From Pseudomonas sp. R28(2017) (GTDB lineage Bacteria; Pseudomonadota; Gammaproteobacteria; Pseudomonadales; Pseudomonadaceae), in contig NZ_NEHW01000006.1 in assembly GCF_002112505.1 (NCBI RefSeq), positions 1 through 64,000 on the forward strand: a DNA stretch of 64,000 nucleotides, given 5' to 3'. Positions within the stretch are counted from its first letter, which is position 1. The number at the start of each line of letters is the position of its first letter. The position numbers and the translations under genes are program-made. Shown one piece after another: positions 51,974 to 60,818 of the stretch. Under the pieces are notes generated by a model that saw only the letters and a list, made by a program, of their open reading frames with translations, was not told the DNA's origin and searched no databases.

Positions 51974-52990
51974 ATGATCGCGACTTCAATCCCCGTAGCC
52001 GGTGCTGCCACCGGCCACCGTAATGCCCTGTGCATTGCCCACATCGCCGCTGTGCTGTTCGGCCTGACCGGTATCCTCGGCCACCTGATCGAGGCCGACG
52101 CCAGCATCATCACCTTCGGCCGCGCCACCTTCGCCTTCATCGCCCTGGGCTTCGTCGCCGGGCTCAAGGGCACCCGCCTGCTCGACGCGCTGACCCTGCG
52201 CAACCTGCCGGTGCTGGGCCTGACCGGCGCCCTGCTGACGACCCACTGGGTGACCTTCTTCGTCGCGGTCAAGGTTGGCGGTGTGGCGGTTGCGACCCTG
52301 GGCTTTGCCAGCTTTCCGGCCTTCATCGCGATGATCGAACGCGGCGTGTTCGGCCAGCGCATCGGCGCCGCGCAGGGCTTGCTGTTGCTGATGGTGACAG
52401 CGGGTCTGGTGCTGGTGGTGCCGACCTTCGATTTGCTCGACAAAGGCACCGTCGGCCTGCTCTGGGGCCTGGGTTCGGGCCTGGCATTCGCCCTGCTGAC
52501 CGTGGCCAACCGCCGCAACGGGTCGAGCATGAATGCCATGCAGGTGGCGTTCTGGCAGAACGTGGTGGTGGCTGCGCTGGTCGCGCCGTTCGCCTTCACC
52601 CACCTGGGCAACACCAGCCTGGGCGGCAGCGACTGGATCAACCTGGCACTGCTGGGGGTGTTCTGCACCGGGCTGTCGCAGTACCTGTTCGTCAAGAGCC
52701 TGGAAGGGCTGGAGGCGCGCACTGCCGGCATGATCATCGCGCTGGAGCCGGTGTACGCGATCCTCGGGGCGTGGTGGCTGTTTGGTGATCAGCCGACGCT
52801 GCGCATGGCCGCTGGTGCTGCGCTGGTCGTACTGGCGACCATTCTGGCGGCGGCGCGCAAGGCACCGGCTGAGCAAGGCGACACCTGTGGGAGCGGGCAA
52901 GCCCGCGAAGCAGTCGACGCGGTGGATGGCACCGGCTTCGCCGGTGTTCGCGGGCAAGCCCGCTCCCACAGGTCCCTGCTAAGTCAGTGA
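51974..52990 (+). CDS. EamA/DMT-family transporter with a REP-encoded C-terminal tail
   Basis: A DMT-superfamily exporter of 338 residues with ten helices in two EamA repeats (LCIAHIAAVLFGLTGILGHL; IINLALLGVFCTGLSQYLFV-type second repeat; MIIALEPVYAILGAWWLFGD). The normal family C-terminus ends near ATILAAARKAPAEQ (about residue 300); the last 35 or so residues (TCGSGQAREAVDAVDGTGFA...) are read through the REP pair at 52883-52972. The ATG at 51974 is the best start; the frame is open to 51806. Substrate unknown. Confidence 0.85.
   Translation: MIATSIPVAGAATGHRNALCIAHIAAVLFGLTGILGHLIEADASIITFGRATFAFIALGFVAGLKGTRLLDALTLRNLPVLGLTGALLTTHWVTFFVAVKVGGVAVATLGFASFPAFIAMIERGVFGQRIGAAQGLLLLMVTAGLVLVVPTFDLLDKGTVGLLWGLGSGLAFALLTVANRRNGSSMNAMQVAFWQNVVVAALVAPFAFTHLGNTSLGGSDWINLALLGVFCTGLSQYLFVKSLEGLEARTAGMIIALEPVYAILGAWWLFGDQPTLRMAAGAALVVLATILAAARKAPAEQGDTCGSGQAREAVDAVDGTGFAGVRGQARSHRSLLSQ
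52883..52972. repeat. REP pair inside the 3' end of the EamA gene
   Basis: CCTGTGGGAGCGGGCAAGCC and GGCAAGCCCGCTCCCACAGG form the outer arms. The core on the left arm reads GCGGGCAAGCCCGC, the palindrome centre of REP. It lies within the open frame of the transporter and before its stop codon. Confidence 0.88.
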
Positions 52991-53006
52991 GTCACGTGTC
53001 AGGCGC

Positions 53007-53225
53007 TCATGTGCCTTCGGGCAACAGGCTACGATGGAACATGAGCACCCGCTCACCCTGCGGTGTGCACTGATACAATTGCTGCGGCCAGCCCAGGCTG
53101 GGCTGGTTCTTCTCCCCGGTATCACGCACCCACCCCAGCTCGCGCAAGCACTCCAGCCGCTTGCGCAGCGAGGTGTTGTTCACCGCCTGTCCCAGGCACG
53201 CCTGCACCGCCCCAGCGCTATTCGA
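53007..53225 (-). pseudogene. Degraded duplicate of the nrtR 3' end
   Basis: This stretch repeats the last roughly 72 codons of the gene at 54492-55214. In the conserved frame the two tails differ at only 8-9 of 65 residues (both have QAVNNTSLRKRLE and ELGWVRDTGEKNQP, ending MF-RSLLPEG). One base is missing near 53213 relative to the intact copy (CCGCCCC against CCGCCCCC) and no upstream part of the gene exists, so it is a fragment. It lies after the RHS gene, in the same direction as nrtR. Confidence 0.85.
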
Positions 53226-53237
53226 CGAATACTCTAC

Positions 53238-54230
53238 TCACTCATATTTAAGTTTACCCTCGCTAGGATTACGTATATCAGAAACATTATGTTGCTCAGG
53301 TCGGCTGAGCCTATTTCTCACGTTCGGAGCGTTCACACGCGAGCGCGGAGAATCTAGCAATATTTCGAGTGGTTTGCTGACGGGACCGAGCCATTGAAAA
53401 CCAGCATCAAGGTAACTCTTCGCCCCAACCTCCTTACTCCATGCCGCATACAAATCTCCTAACTTAAACAGAGGATCAAATGAAGGCTTCGACCCATAAG
53501 GAGTTCCATGCCTCTCAATCTGATATACTTTCTGATCAAAGTTAAAATAAGTCTCACTACCTTCCTCGTGATGACTCGCAGAACTATAACGCCCAATCCT
53601 GTATTGTCTCCCTCTCCCACGCTCAGCAGGTCGCCAAAATACATGCCCACCATCGGGATCACGCTCGATCATATGTTGAATTAACGGTTCCAGGGTAGGT
53701 GGGAGGTCTGCCGACTTAACGGCACTGGCCAACGAAATTCTTTTCGGAGGAATATCGCGCCAGGTATTAAAACCCTTCTTTGTGTGCCCGCTCGGATCAT
53801 GGAAATTGACAGGATCTCCAGCGCAATAGGCATATGCATTCAGTCCCCCTCTGCCAAATGGACTCCACTGATCAGGGCTAAAAAAACGCCCGACTATTGG
53901 GCTGAGTAAACGATACCCCTGCCCCAGTGGGTAATTTCCCGTTTTAGGATCACGCCACTCGCCATTGAACTGAACAATCGGTGCCTGATCCCGGATAGGC
54001 GAAAACCCATAGGGTGAGTAGGACTGGGACTCTGCATACTCATCAGCCCTGCCTGCAATCACTGTATTTGCCGTCTCCACTTGCAACAACATAGTCGTTA
54101 TTTGTGATTGGGCGATGAGGTAACTGCCGGCATATATCAGCCGGGTATTCCCTCCGCCAAGCCGGCAAACCATTTTTCCTCCCGCGTAAAACAGACGCGT
54201 GGAAGGCGCATTATCAGCAGACCTATTCAT
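53238..54230 (-). CDS. Orphan RHS-core protein with a variable C-terminal (toxin-type) domain
   Basis: A 330-residue protein, AT-rich in codon use. Residues about 60-160 hold the end of an RHS shell: SQSYSPYGFSPIRDQAPIVQ, FNGEWRDPKTGNYPLGQGYR, LLSPIVGRFFSPDQWSPFGR, GGLNAYAYCAGDPVNFHDPS. The C-terminal part (about 170 residues, HTKKGFNTWRDIPPKRISLA onwards) is unlike that of the RHS gene at 10113. The first half of a full RHS protein is missing. No immunity gene is obvious. It sits between nrtR and the duplicated nrtR tail. Confidence 0.82.
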   Translation of the reverse strand: MNRSADNAPSTRLFYAGGKMVCRLGGGNTRLIYAGSYLIAQSQITTMLLQVETANTVIAGRADEYAESQSYSPYGFSPIRDQAPIVQFNGEWRDPKTGNYPLGQGYRLLSPIVGRFFSPDQWSPFGRGGLNAYAYCAGDPVNFHDPSGHTKKGFNTWRDIPPKRISLASAVKSADLPPTLEPLIQHMIERDPDGGHVFWRPAERGRGRQYRIGRYSSASHHEEGSETYFNFDQKVYQIERHGTPYGSKPSFDPLFKLGDLYAAWSKEVGAKSYLDAGFQWLGPVSKPLEILLDSPRSRVNAPNVRNRLSRPEQHNVSDIRNPSEGKLKYE

Positions 54231-54491
54231 TTATAACAGCCTCATCACCTTTCCCGCTCAAAGTAATCGTACCCTGCGCATTTGGCAACTAGCACTTTTA
54301 CCAGCTCACTCACCTGCGGCATGCATTGAATTCAAACAATACGGACACCTGACCGATCTTGTGTCGCGATGGGCCGCAATGCGAAAGTACTTGCATCTGG
54401 TGTATGGGGGGTGAAGTGCGGCGTACCGTTTGCTCCCTAAATCGCGCTGGCGAGGTGAAGATGAAGACGGGATCTACAAATACGACGTCGC
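54231..54491. other. Gap between nrtR and the orphan RHS gene
   Basis: Low-GC sequence with no credible gene. Close to nrtR the frame starting near 54415 reads AYRLLPKSRWRGEDEDGIYK-like residues, which may be the tail of a lost gene, but this is weak. It separates the two genes on the reverse strand and may hold the RHS promoter. Confidence 0.4.
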
Positions 54492-55214
54492 TCAGGCGCC
54501 CTCAGGCAACAGGCTACGGTCAAACATGAACACCCGCTCCTCCTGCGGCGTGTACTGATACAACTGCTGCGGCCGGCCCAGCCTGGGCTGGTTCTTCTCC
54601 CCGGTATCGCGCACCCAGCCCAACTCGCGCAGGCGCTCCAGGCGCTTGCGCAGCGAAGTGTTGTTCACCGCCTGCCCCAGGCACGCCTGCACCGCCCCCA
54701 GCGCGTCGAACACGGTGAACTTCTGCGCCAGCAGGTACAGCGGCAAGCTGCTGTACACCGTCTTCGAAGCCAACCGCTCGCGCGCACGCTCGACCAGCAA
54801 GTTGTGGTCGAACGGCAGCAGCACCTTGCGGTCAATCACGCTGTCCAGGTCAAAAAACGCCAGTTGGTCACCCTCAACCTCCTGCTGCGGATCAAGCAGT
54901 GCCAGGTAATAGGTGCTCAACGACCAACCCCGCGGATCGCGGAAGGCGTTGCCTTCGGTACCCACCTGTTCGAGGTGGCGCGGCAACACCAGGGCTTTCT
55001 CGCGCAGGGCGCGTTCAGCGGCGCCTTCCAGGCTGGTATCCGGGGTGCGGCCATTGACGATCACACCAGGCAAGGCCCACTGGCCGGCATGGGGCTCGCG
55101 CTCACGACGGTGCAACAACACTTGCAGATGCTGGCCATCAGGGGCCAGGCGCAGGGCGACGATATCGACACTGGCCAGGACTTCGACTGTACTCACCGGG
55201 GGCTCCTTGTTCAT
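54492..55214 (-). CDS. nrtR: NrtR-type NUDIX regulator of NAD metabolism
   Basis: A 240-residue protein with a NUDIX-fold sensor (EVLASVDIVALRLAPDGQHL, REPHAGQWALPGVIVNGRTP) whose Nudix box is degenerate, followed by a C-terminal winged HTH (NNTSLRKRLERLRELGWVRD). That is the NrtR pattern: an ADP-ribose-binding repressor of NAD synthesis and salvage genes. It is divergent from nicotinamidase and pncB, its expected targets. The 3' end of the gene is duplicated at 53007-53225. Confidence 0.85.
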   Translation of the reverse strand: MNKEPPVSTVEVLASVDIVALRLAPDGQHLQVLLHRREREPHAGQWALPGVIVNGRTPDTSLEGAAERALREKALVLPRHLEQVGTEGNAFRDPRGWSLSTYYLALLDPQQEVEGDQLAFFDLDSVIDRKVLLPFDHNLLVERARERLASKTVYSSLPLYLLAQKFTVFDALGAVQACLGQAVNNTSLRKRLERLRELGWVRDTGEKNQPRLGRPQQLYQYTPQEERVFMFDRSLLPEGA

Positions 55215-55270
55215 CGGGCCAATAATCCACCAGGGCTTCTAAGTATGGCAACCCACAACCACGTATAAAT

Positions 55271-55282
55271 TGTCACTTGACA
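55271..55282. promoter_or_regulatory. Palindrome TGTCACTTGACA between nrtR and pncA-like gene
   Basis: TGTCA and TGACA arms around CT, in the 119-base divergent gap. It could be the operator of the NrtR-type protein, 52 bases upstream of the nicotinamidase ATG, but I cannot match it to a known consensus. Confidence 0.45.
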
Positions 55283-55333
55283 CACTTATTACACCAGGTG
55301 AATTATATAGCCATTCCAGCGAGGAGACCCGCC

Positions 55334-55984
55334 ATGAAGATCGCCAGTTTCGATGTCGACGCGCAGAACGGCTTCACCGCCAATAGCCCTCAGGAGCTGC
55401 CGGTGCCGGAAGGCAACGAGATTGCCCCGGACCTCAACGCCATGGCCCTGCGCGCCGACCTGCGCCTGGGCAGCAAGGACGCCCACCCGGCCAACGCGGC
55501 CTGGGTAGTGGCCGAACCCGGTCAGATGCTGCAACCGCTGACCCTGGCCAACGCCGACCTGACCTGGGTCAGCCACTGCGTGCCCGGTACCGCCGGCTTC
55601 GAGCTGCTGCCCGGCCTGCCCGCCCCGATCGACTACGACTACTTCGTCTGGAAAGGCGTCGAACCCGACCTGCACCCCTATGGCGCCTGCTACCACGACC
55701 TCGCCGAGCGCCGTTCCACCGGGGTCATCGAGTTTCTCAAGGTGCAGCAGGTCGGTGCGGTGATCGTCGGCGGCCTGGCCCTGGAGTACTGCGTCAAGAC
55801 CACTGCCCGGCAACTGCGCCAGGCCGGCTTCCAGGTGCTGCTGTACCTGCCGGCCTGCCGCGCGCTGACCCAGGAAGGCGCCATCAGCGCCTGCGGCGCA
55901 CTGGCTGCCGAGGGCGTGATCCTGTGCGGCGATGAGGCCGCGCTCGACTACCAGCTCTCTCTGATCAAGGAAGACCGCCCATGA
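55334..55984 (+). CDS. Nicotinamidase-like isochorismatase-family hydrolase
   Basis: A 216-residue cysteine hydrolase. The catalytic triad is visible: Asp9 in FDVDAQNGF, Lys in FVWKGVEPD, Cys in [15 protein letters not shown]. Deamidation of nicotinamide to nicotinate is supported by the neighbour pncB, which uses the product, and by nrtR. The ATG at 55334 is preceded by GAGGAG. The stop overlaps the pncB start by 4 bases (ATGA). Confidence 0.88.
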   Translation: MKIASFDVDAQNGFTANSPQELPVPEGNEIAPDLNAMALRADLRLGSKDAHPANAAWVVAEPGQMLQPLTLANADLTWVSHCVPGTAGFELLPGLPAPIDYDYFVWKGVEPDLHPYGACYHDLAERRSTGVIEFLKVQQVGAVIVGGLALEYCVKTTARQLRQAGFQVLLYLPACRALTQEGAISACGALAAEGVILCGDEAALDYQLSLIKEDRP

Positions 55985-57180
55985 GCGAAAGCGTTTTCGG
56001 CCCACGGATCATCCAGAACCTGCTGGACACCGACTTCTACAAAATCACCATGATGCAGGCGGTGCTGCACAACTACCCCAACGCCGAGGTGGAGTGGGAG
56101 TTTCGCTGTCGCAACGGTGAAGACCTCTCCCCTTATCTGGCGGAAATCCGCTACCAGATTGAGCAGTTGAGCGAGGTCACCGTCACCCACGACCAACTGG
56201 CCTACCTGGAAAAGATCCCGTTCCTCAAACCGGACTTCATCCGCTTCCTCAGCCTGTTCCGCTTCAACCTGCGCTATGTGCAAGTCGGGTTGGACGCCGC
56301 CGGGCAGTTGGCGATCCGCGTGCGCGGGCCGTGGCTGCATGTGATCCTCTACGAGATCCCGTTGCTGGCGATCATCAGCGAAGTGCGCAACCGCTACCGT
56401 TATCGCGACGTGACGATCGAACAGGTGGGCGAGCGCCTGTACCAGAAAATGGACTGGCTCAAGGCCGAGGCCAGTGCCGACGAGCTGGCCGGCTTCCAGC
56501 TGGCCGACTTCGGTACACGGCGGCGCTTTTCCTACCGGGTGCAGGAAGAAGTGGTGTACCTGCTCAAGCACGACTTCCCCGGCCGCTTCGTCGGCACCAG
56601 CAACGTGCACCTGGCCCGCGAGCTCGAACTCAAGCCACTCGGCACCATGGCCCACGAATGGTTCATGGCGCACCAGCAACTTGGCCCACGGCTGGTCGAC
56701 AGCCAGGCCGCCGCGCTGGAAGCCTGGGTGCGCGAGTACCGAGGCCTGCTAGGCATCGCCTTGACCGACTGCATCACCATGGATGCCTTCCTGGGTGATT
56801 TCGACCTGTACTTCGCCAAGCTGTTCGATGGGCTGCGGCACGACTCCGGGGACCCGCTGGTGTGGGCGGAGAAGGCCATCGCCCACTATGAGCGGCTGGG
56901 CATCGACCCGAAGGGCAAGACGCTGATCTTCTCCGACGGGCTGGATTTCGCCAAGGCGCTGGGCCTGTACCGGGCGCTGCACGCGCGGATCAACGTGAGC
57001 TTTGGCATCGGTACCCGGCTGACCTGCGATATCCCGGGGGTGGAGCCGATGAACATCGTGATCAAGATGACCGACTGCAATGGCGCGCCGGTGGCGAAGA
57101 TCTCCGACAGCCCAGGCAAGACCCAGTGCCGCGATGACAACTTCGTGGCCTACATGAAGCATGTGTTCAAGGTGAATTGA
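55981..57180 (+). CDS. pncB: Nicotinate phosphoribosyltransferase
   Basis: PncB makes nicotinate mononucleotide from nicotinate, PRPP and ATP. The 399-residue product begins with the family segment [20 protein letters not shown], and contains [28 protein letters not shown] and the phosphate-binding region [20 protein letters not shown]. Length fits the bacterial type. It is coupled to the nicotinamidase gene and is the second gene of the salvage operon. Confidence 0.95.
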   Translation: MSESVFGPRIIQNLLDTDFYKITMMQAVLHNYPNAEVEWEFRCRNGEDLSPYLAEIRYQIEQLSEVTVTHDQLAYLEKIPFLKPDFIRFLSLFRFNLRYVQVGLDAAGQLAIRVRGPWLHVILYEIPLLAIISEVRNRYRYRDVTIEQVGERLYQKMDWLKAEASADELAGFQLADFGTRRRFSYRVQEEVVYLLKHDFPGRFVGTSNVHLARELELKPLGTMAHEWFMAHQQLGPRLVDSQAAALEAWVREYRGLLGIALTDCITMDAFLGDFDLYFAKLFDGLRHDSGDPLVWAEKAIAHYERLGIDPKGKTLIFSDGLDFAKALGLYRALHARINVSFGIGTRLTCDIPGVEPMNIVIKMTDCNGAPVAKISDSPGKTQCRDDNFVAYMKHVFKVN

Positions 57181-57489
57181 CCCCGCCTGGGCAGGCCCGT
57201 GGAATGCGTCGAAAAAGCACCGCTTCGCCTGCTTGTCGCCTGCACCGCACCTAAGACGCTGTTCTGTCTGCTTGTGCTTTTTCGCTCACCGTTCGAGAGC
57301 GAAAAACACACCGGGTAGCCCCTTGCCTTGCCCCTTGGCGCTGCTTAAATGAGTTCGCTATCCAAGCCTCTTCGGGCCTCTGCTTAGTGGATTGCAGGCG
57401 CGCCCCGCGCCTGCGCAAGGAACCTGCCGCACACTCAACGCCCCGACTATCAGCACCGGTCGATCGGTCACTGTTCAAGGAGAAGTGTC
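57181..57489. other. Gap between pncB and the toxin-like gene
   Basis: About 310 bases without a supported gene. An inverted repeat, TTTTTCGCTC (57278-57287) and GAGCGAAAAA (57297-57306), could act as a terminator for pncB on one strand. GGAGAAGTGTC lies just before the next ATG, and gives that gene a normal ribosome site. Confidence 0.5.
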
Positions 57490-58644
57490 ATGGATGCACT
57501 GAAGAAACAGTTTTTCCCGTTCACCCTCAACCCGCTGTCAAACGTCGTCAGCATTGCCGCACTCGGCAGCGTTCCCGCTGCGCTGAGGGCGTCCAATGAC
57601 TTGCCCATCGATCAGCAACTGGCAGATGCCTTCAATGCCAACAACGATGTAATGGCCTATGTGCTTGGCATCACCAACACTCAACTGCCGACCATCACCC
57701 CGGCGCCCTCCTGGTACAGCACGTTCCAGACTGCCTTCAGCAACGCCCAGATCCACGCCAACGCCTGGTACGGGATATCCGCGAACCTGGTGAGCATTCC
57801 CAACGCCATTGCCGGATATGGCATTGCCTTCAACGTCAGCATGTCGACGATCAACTCGCTGATCGGCGTACTGCAGAACGACCCAGGCAATACGCAGGCC
57901 ATCAACTCGCTCAAGCAGCAGTTCAACGGGTTGATTTCGCAGCTTCGTGCGTTCAGCCAAAGTGCCGTATCGGTGCACCAGTCGATTACCGACTATTCCA
58001 ACAACCTGATCCAGGACAGCCAGATACTCTCCAAGGCTGTCAGTGACTCCACCCAGCAGCAGGACGTAAACCGCGACCAGGTCCGGCAGTATCAGGCCAA
58101 GATCGAAGACATGCGCAAGCAGATCAAGACCTGGCAGGTGGTGGAAACGGCTTCAGCCATTGGTGCTGGCGTGGCGTTCTTCGCCGGGGCCGTGATTGCG
58201 ATCTTCAGCCTCGGTTTCGGCCTGGCCTTCGGCATCGTCGGGGCAGCTGCGGGGATTGCGACCATGGTCGCCGCCGAGGTCAAGATCAAGCAGCTGCGCA
58301 GCGAGATCGAGGCCGATACAACGCGCATGAATGCAGTTACCCAGCAATCTGCCAGCCTGGCGGCCTTGAATGATCAACTGAACAAGCTGATCCAACTGTC
58401 CCAGGCTGCGGGTTCGCTGATCGGCCTGCTATTGAACGTGTGGGAGGAACTTGAGGGTGAACTGAATACCGTTCTGACCGACCTCAACAACTGCAAGGGC
58501 AATGTCGACAATCTCAACCTGCCCGAGCTGCAACGCAACCTGAACCTGGCCAACCAGGACTGGCAGACACTGGTCGGGCTGTGCAACAGCGTAGCGTCGA
58601 TCAAGTACAACCAGGCCACACCGGCCAAGGCCAACATCCAGTAG
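57490..58644 (+). CDS. Probable alpha-helical pore-forming toxin (HBL/NHE/ClyA-like superfamily)
   Basis: A 384-residue mostly helical protein without a signal peptide. After a long helical region (about 30-216) a 46-residue hydrophobic stretch appears (about 217-262: ASAIGAGVAFFAGAVIAIFS, LGFGLAFGIVGAAAGIATMV), then another coiled, polar helical part (263-384). This two-coiled-coil plus central hydrophobic hairpin pattern is that of the Bacillus HBL/NHE components, ClyA and related helical pore formers. It is a single gene with a terminator after it and no partner component beside it. Target and secretion route are unknown; an effector role in insects or nematodes is a guess. Confidence 0.72.
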   Translation: MDALKKQFFPFTLNPLSNVVSIAALGSVPAALRASNDLPIDQQLADAFNANNDVMAYVLGITNTQLPTITPAPSWYSTFQTAFSNAQIHANAWYGISANLVSIPNAIAGYGIAFNVSMSTINSLIGVLQNDPGNTQAINSLKQQFNGLISQLRAFSQSAVSVHQSITDYSNNLIQDSQILSKAVSDSTQQQDVNRDQVRQYQAKIEDMRKQIKTWQVVETASAIGAGVAFFAGAVIAIFSLGFGLAFGIVGAAAGIATMVAAEVKIKQLRSEIEADTTRMNAVTQQSASLAALNDQLNKLIQLSQAAGSLIGLLLNVWEELEGELNTVLTDLNNCKGNVDNLNLPELQRNLNLANQDWQTLVGLCNSVASIKYNQATPAKANIQ

Positions 58645-58653
58645 CGCCCTTGC

Positions 58654-58690
58654 CCGCCCCTGCTGCCGCAGCTCCCGGCAGCAAGGGCGG
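58654..58690. terminator. Two-way terminator after the toxin-like gene
   Basis: CCGCCCCTGCTGCCG (58654-58668) pairs with CGGCAGCAAGGGCGG (58676-58690) with a single C-A mismatch and a 7-base loop. It fills the gap between the convergent stop codons of the toxin-like and LysR genes. Confidence 0.75.
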
Positions 58691-58691
58691 G

Positions 58692-59582
58692 TTACGTGGC
58701 CTCGGTCACTTGGCCCACGCACAGTTCCATGAACCGCGCGGCGGCCCGCGACGGCGTGGCGGCATGGGGCAAGAGGATGGAAAACCGCCGCAGCAACGGT
58801 TCAGGGGCAATCCTCAGTTGGCGCAACACGCCATCTTCATGACGGATCGACATGGCCGAGACAAAGCCAATGCCCATCCCGGCCCGCACCGCCTCCTTCA
58901 CCCCTTCCACCCCGGCGATCTCCAGCGCCACGCGCATGGCCACGCCATGCCGGGCAAACGCCCGCTCGACGATCTGGCGCACCCCCGAACCACTTTCACG
59001 CAGCACCAGCGGGTAAGCCCCCAACGCCTGCAAGTTTTGCTGTTCGGCACCTGCCAAAGGATGGCCACCCGGCACGATGGCGACGATCTCGTCCTCGCGC
59101 CACGCCGTCACTTCGGTACCCAGCGGCAACTCCTGCCCTGGCGGGCCTTCGATCAGGGCGATATCGACGCTGTCCAGCGCGGCGACGATTTCCGCCGTGT
59201 TGCCATGGGTCGTGGTCACCAGCACCTCCGGGTAGCGCCCATGGAAATCGGCGATCAGGTACGGCAGCAGGTAACTGGCCGGCGTGGTGCTGGCACCGAT
59301 GAGCAAGGTGCCGCGCTCCAGCCCGCGCATGGCCTGGCACAATGCCTGGGCCTGGCGAAAGGTGTCCCGCAGGCGCTGGGCATGGGCCAGCAGTTGCTCG
59401 CCGGCAGCGGTCAGGCGCACGCCACGGCCGGCGCGCTGGTACAGGGGCTCGCCAAAGTCCTCCTGCAGCAACTTGAGCTGGCCGGACACCGCCGGTTGCG
59501 ACAGATGCAGGGCCTGGGCCGCATGGCTGATGTTGCCGTGCTCGGCCACGGTGGCGAAGGTTATCAGTTGTTCTGGGGTCAT
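58692..59582 (-). CDS. LysR-family regulator (YeiE/CysB-like group)
   Basis: A 296-residue LysR protein (MTPEQLITFATVAEHGNISH; HTH AAQALHLSQPAVSGQLKLLQ). The effector domain runs GTLLIGASTTPASYLLPYLI. The same pair, LysR with YeiH, is known from other proteobacteria (YeiE-YeiH), where the regulator answers to sulfite. It is divergent from the YeiH-like gene, about 110 bases apart. Confidence 0.88.
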   Translation of the reverse strand: MTPEQLITFATVAEHGNISHAAQALHLSQPAVSGQLKLLQEDFGEPLYQRAGRGVRLTAAGEQLLAHAQRLRDTFRQAQALCQAMRGLERGTLLIGASTTPASYLLPYLIADFHGRYPEVLVTTTHGNTAEIVAALDSVDIALIEGPPGQELPLGTEVTAWREDEIVAIVPGGHPLAGAEQQNLQALGAYPLVLRESGSGVRQIVERAFARHGVAMRVALEIAGVEGVKEAVRAGMGIGFVSAMSIRHEDGVLRQLRIAPEPLLRRFSILLPHAATPSRAAARFMELCVGQVTEAT

Positions 59583-59693
59583 TCGGTAAAAATATCAGTT
59601 CAGCGGATATTTGCCATTCTAAATTACGATTTTTTATAAGCTTATAACCAGATTAACGTAGGCCATGTCGAAACACTTTCCCGGAGGACTCAC

Positions 59694-60755
59694 ATGGCCA
59701 CGGCAAATTCCAACCCCGCGTTGGCGCCTACCCTCTCCACCCGAGGGCGGCTCAACGGCATTCTGTTCGTCGCGCTGTTCGCGCTCGCCGTCACCCAGCT
59801 GGCGGCCCTGCCTGCCATCGCCAGCCTGGGCATCAGCCCGCTGATCGTCGGCATCGTCGCCGGTGCCTTGTACGGCAACGCCCTGCGCGACGGCGTACCG
59901 GCCAGCTGGGCAGCCGGTATCAACTTCTCGGCGCGTGGGCTGTTGCGCATCGCCGTGGCCTTCTTCGGCCTGCGCGTCAGCCTGCAGGAGATCGCCGAAG
60001 TCGGCTGGTCCGGCTTGAGCGTATCGCTGCTGGTCGTGACCAGCACCTTACTGATCGGCCTGTGGTGCGGCACCCGGCTGTTCAAGCTGGACCGCGACAC
60101 CGCCCTGCTCACTGCCGCCGGCAGCGCGATCTGTGGCGCCGCCGCCGTGCTGGCGTTCGAATCGGCCCTGCGCAGCGCCCCGCACAAAAGTGCCATGGCG
60201 GTCGGCAGCGTGGTGCTGTTCGGCACCCTGTCGATGTTCCTTTACCCGCTGGCGATCAACGCCGGCTGGCTGCACCTGGACACACTGGGCGCCGGCCTGT
60301 TCCTCGGCGGGACGATTCACGAAGTGGCCCAGGTGGTGGGCGCGGCCAGCAACGTCAGCCCCGAAGCCACGCACATCGCCACCATCGTCAAGATGACCCG
60401 GGTGATGCTGCTGGTGCCGGTGCTTCTGGTAGTCGGCGTGTGGATCAGCCGCTCGCGCCAACCCGGCCAGGCGCAAGGCAATGGCCGCATCGCCATGCCC
60501 TGGTTCGCCTTCGGCTTCCTCGCCCTGGTGCTGGTGAACTCGCTGCAGGTGCTGCCAGGTAGCGTGACCCAGGCAGTCAACAGCCTGGACACCTTCGCCC
60601 TGACCATGGCCATGACCGCGCTGGGCATGGAAACCCGCTGGAGCCAGATCCGCCAGGCCGGGCCACGGGCGCTGATCACCGGCGCGCTCCTCAACCTGTG
60701 GCTGGTGGGTGGCGGCCTGGCGATTACCCTGGGCGTGCAACGCCTTTTAGGTTGA
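59694..60755 (+). CDS. YeiH-family (UPF0324) putative sulfate/sulfite exporter
   Basis: A 353-residue membrane protein with about ten helices. Family signatures: GISPLIVGIVAGALYGNALR, CGAAAVLAFES, GTIHEVAQVVGAAS and ALGMETRWSQIR. YeiH proteins are annotated as UPF0324/sulfate exporters. GGAGGA precedes the ATG. With the divergent YeiE-like LysR it forms a two-gene unit likely to deal with sulfite or related anions. Confidence 0.88.
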   Translation: MATANSNPALAPTLSTRGRLNGILFVALFALAVTQLAALPAIASLGISPLIVGIVAGALYGNALRDGVPASWAAGINFSARGLLRIAVAFFGLRVSLQEIAEVGWSGLSVSLLVVTSTLLIGLWCGTRLFKLDRDTALLTAAGSAICGAAAVLAFESALRSAPHKSAMAVGSVVLFGTLSMFLYPLAINAGWLHLDTLGAGLFLGGTIHEVAQVVGAASNVSPEATHIATIVKMTRVMLLVPVLLVVGVWISRSRQPGQAQGNGRIAMPWFAFGFLALVLVNSLQVLPGSVTQAVNSLDTFALTMAMTALGMETRWSQIRQAGPRALITGALLNLWLVGGGLAITLGVQRLLG

Positions 60756-60818
60756 CGTGCATTGATCGGTATGGTGTTGTCTTGCAAGGATGTTTTTACC
60801 TGCACAGGAACGACTTAG

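Noticed and set aside
54199..54414. Small forward frame between RHS and nrtR as an immunity gene
   Set aside because: It starts inside the RHS gene on the other strand, has no ribosome site and a low-complexity product.
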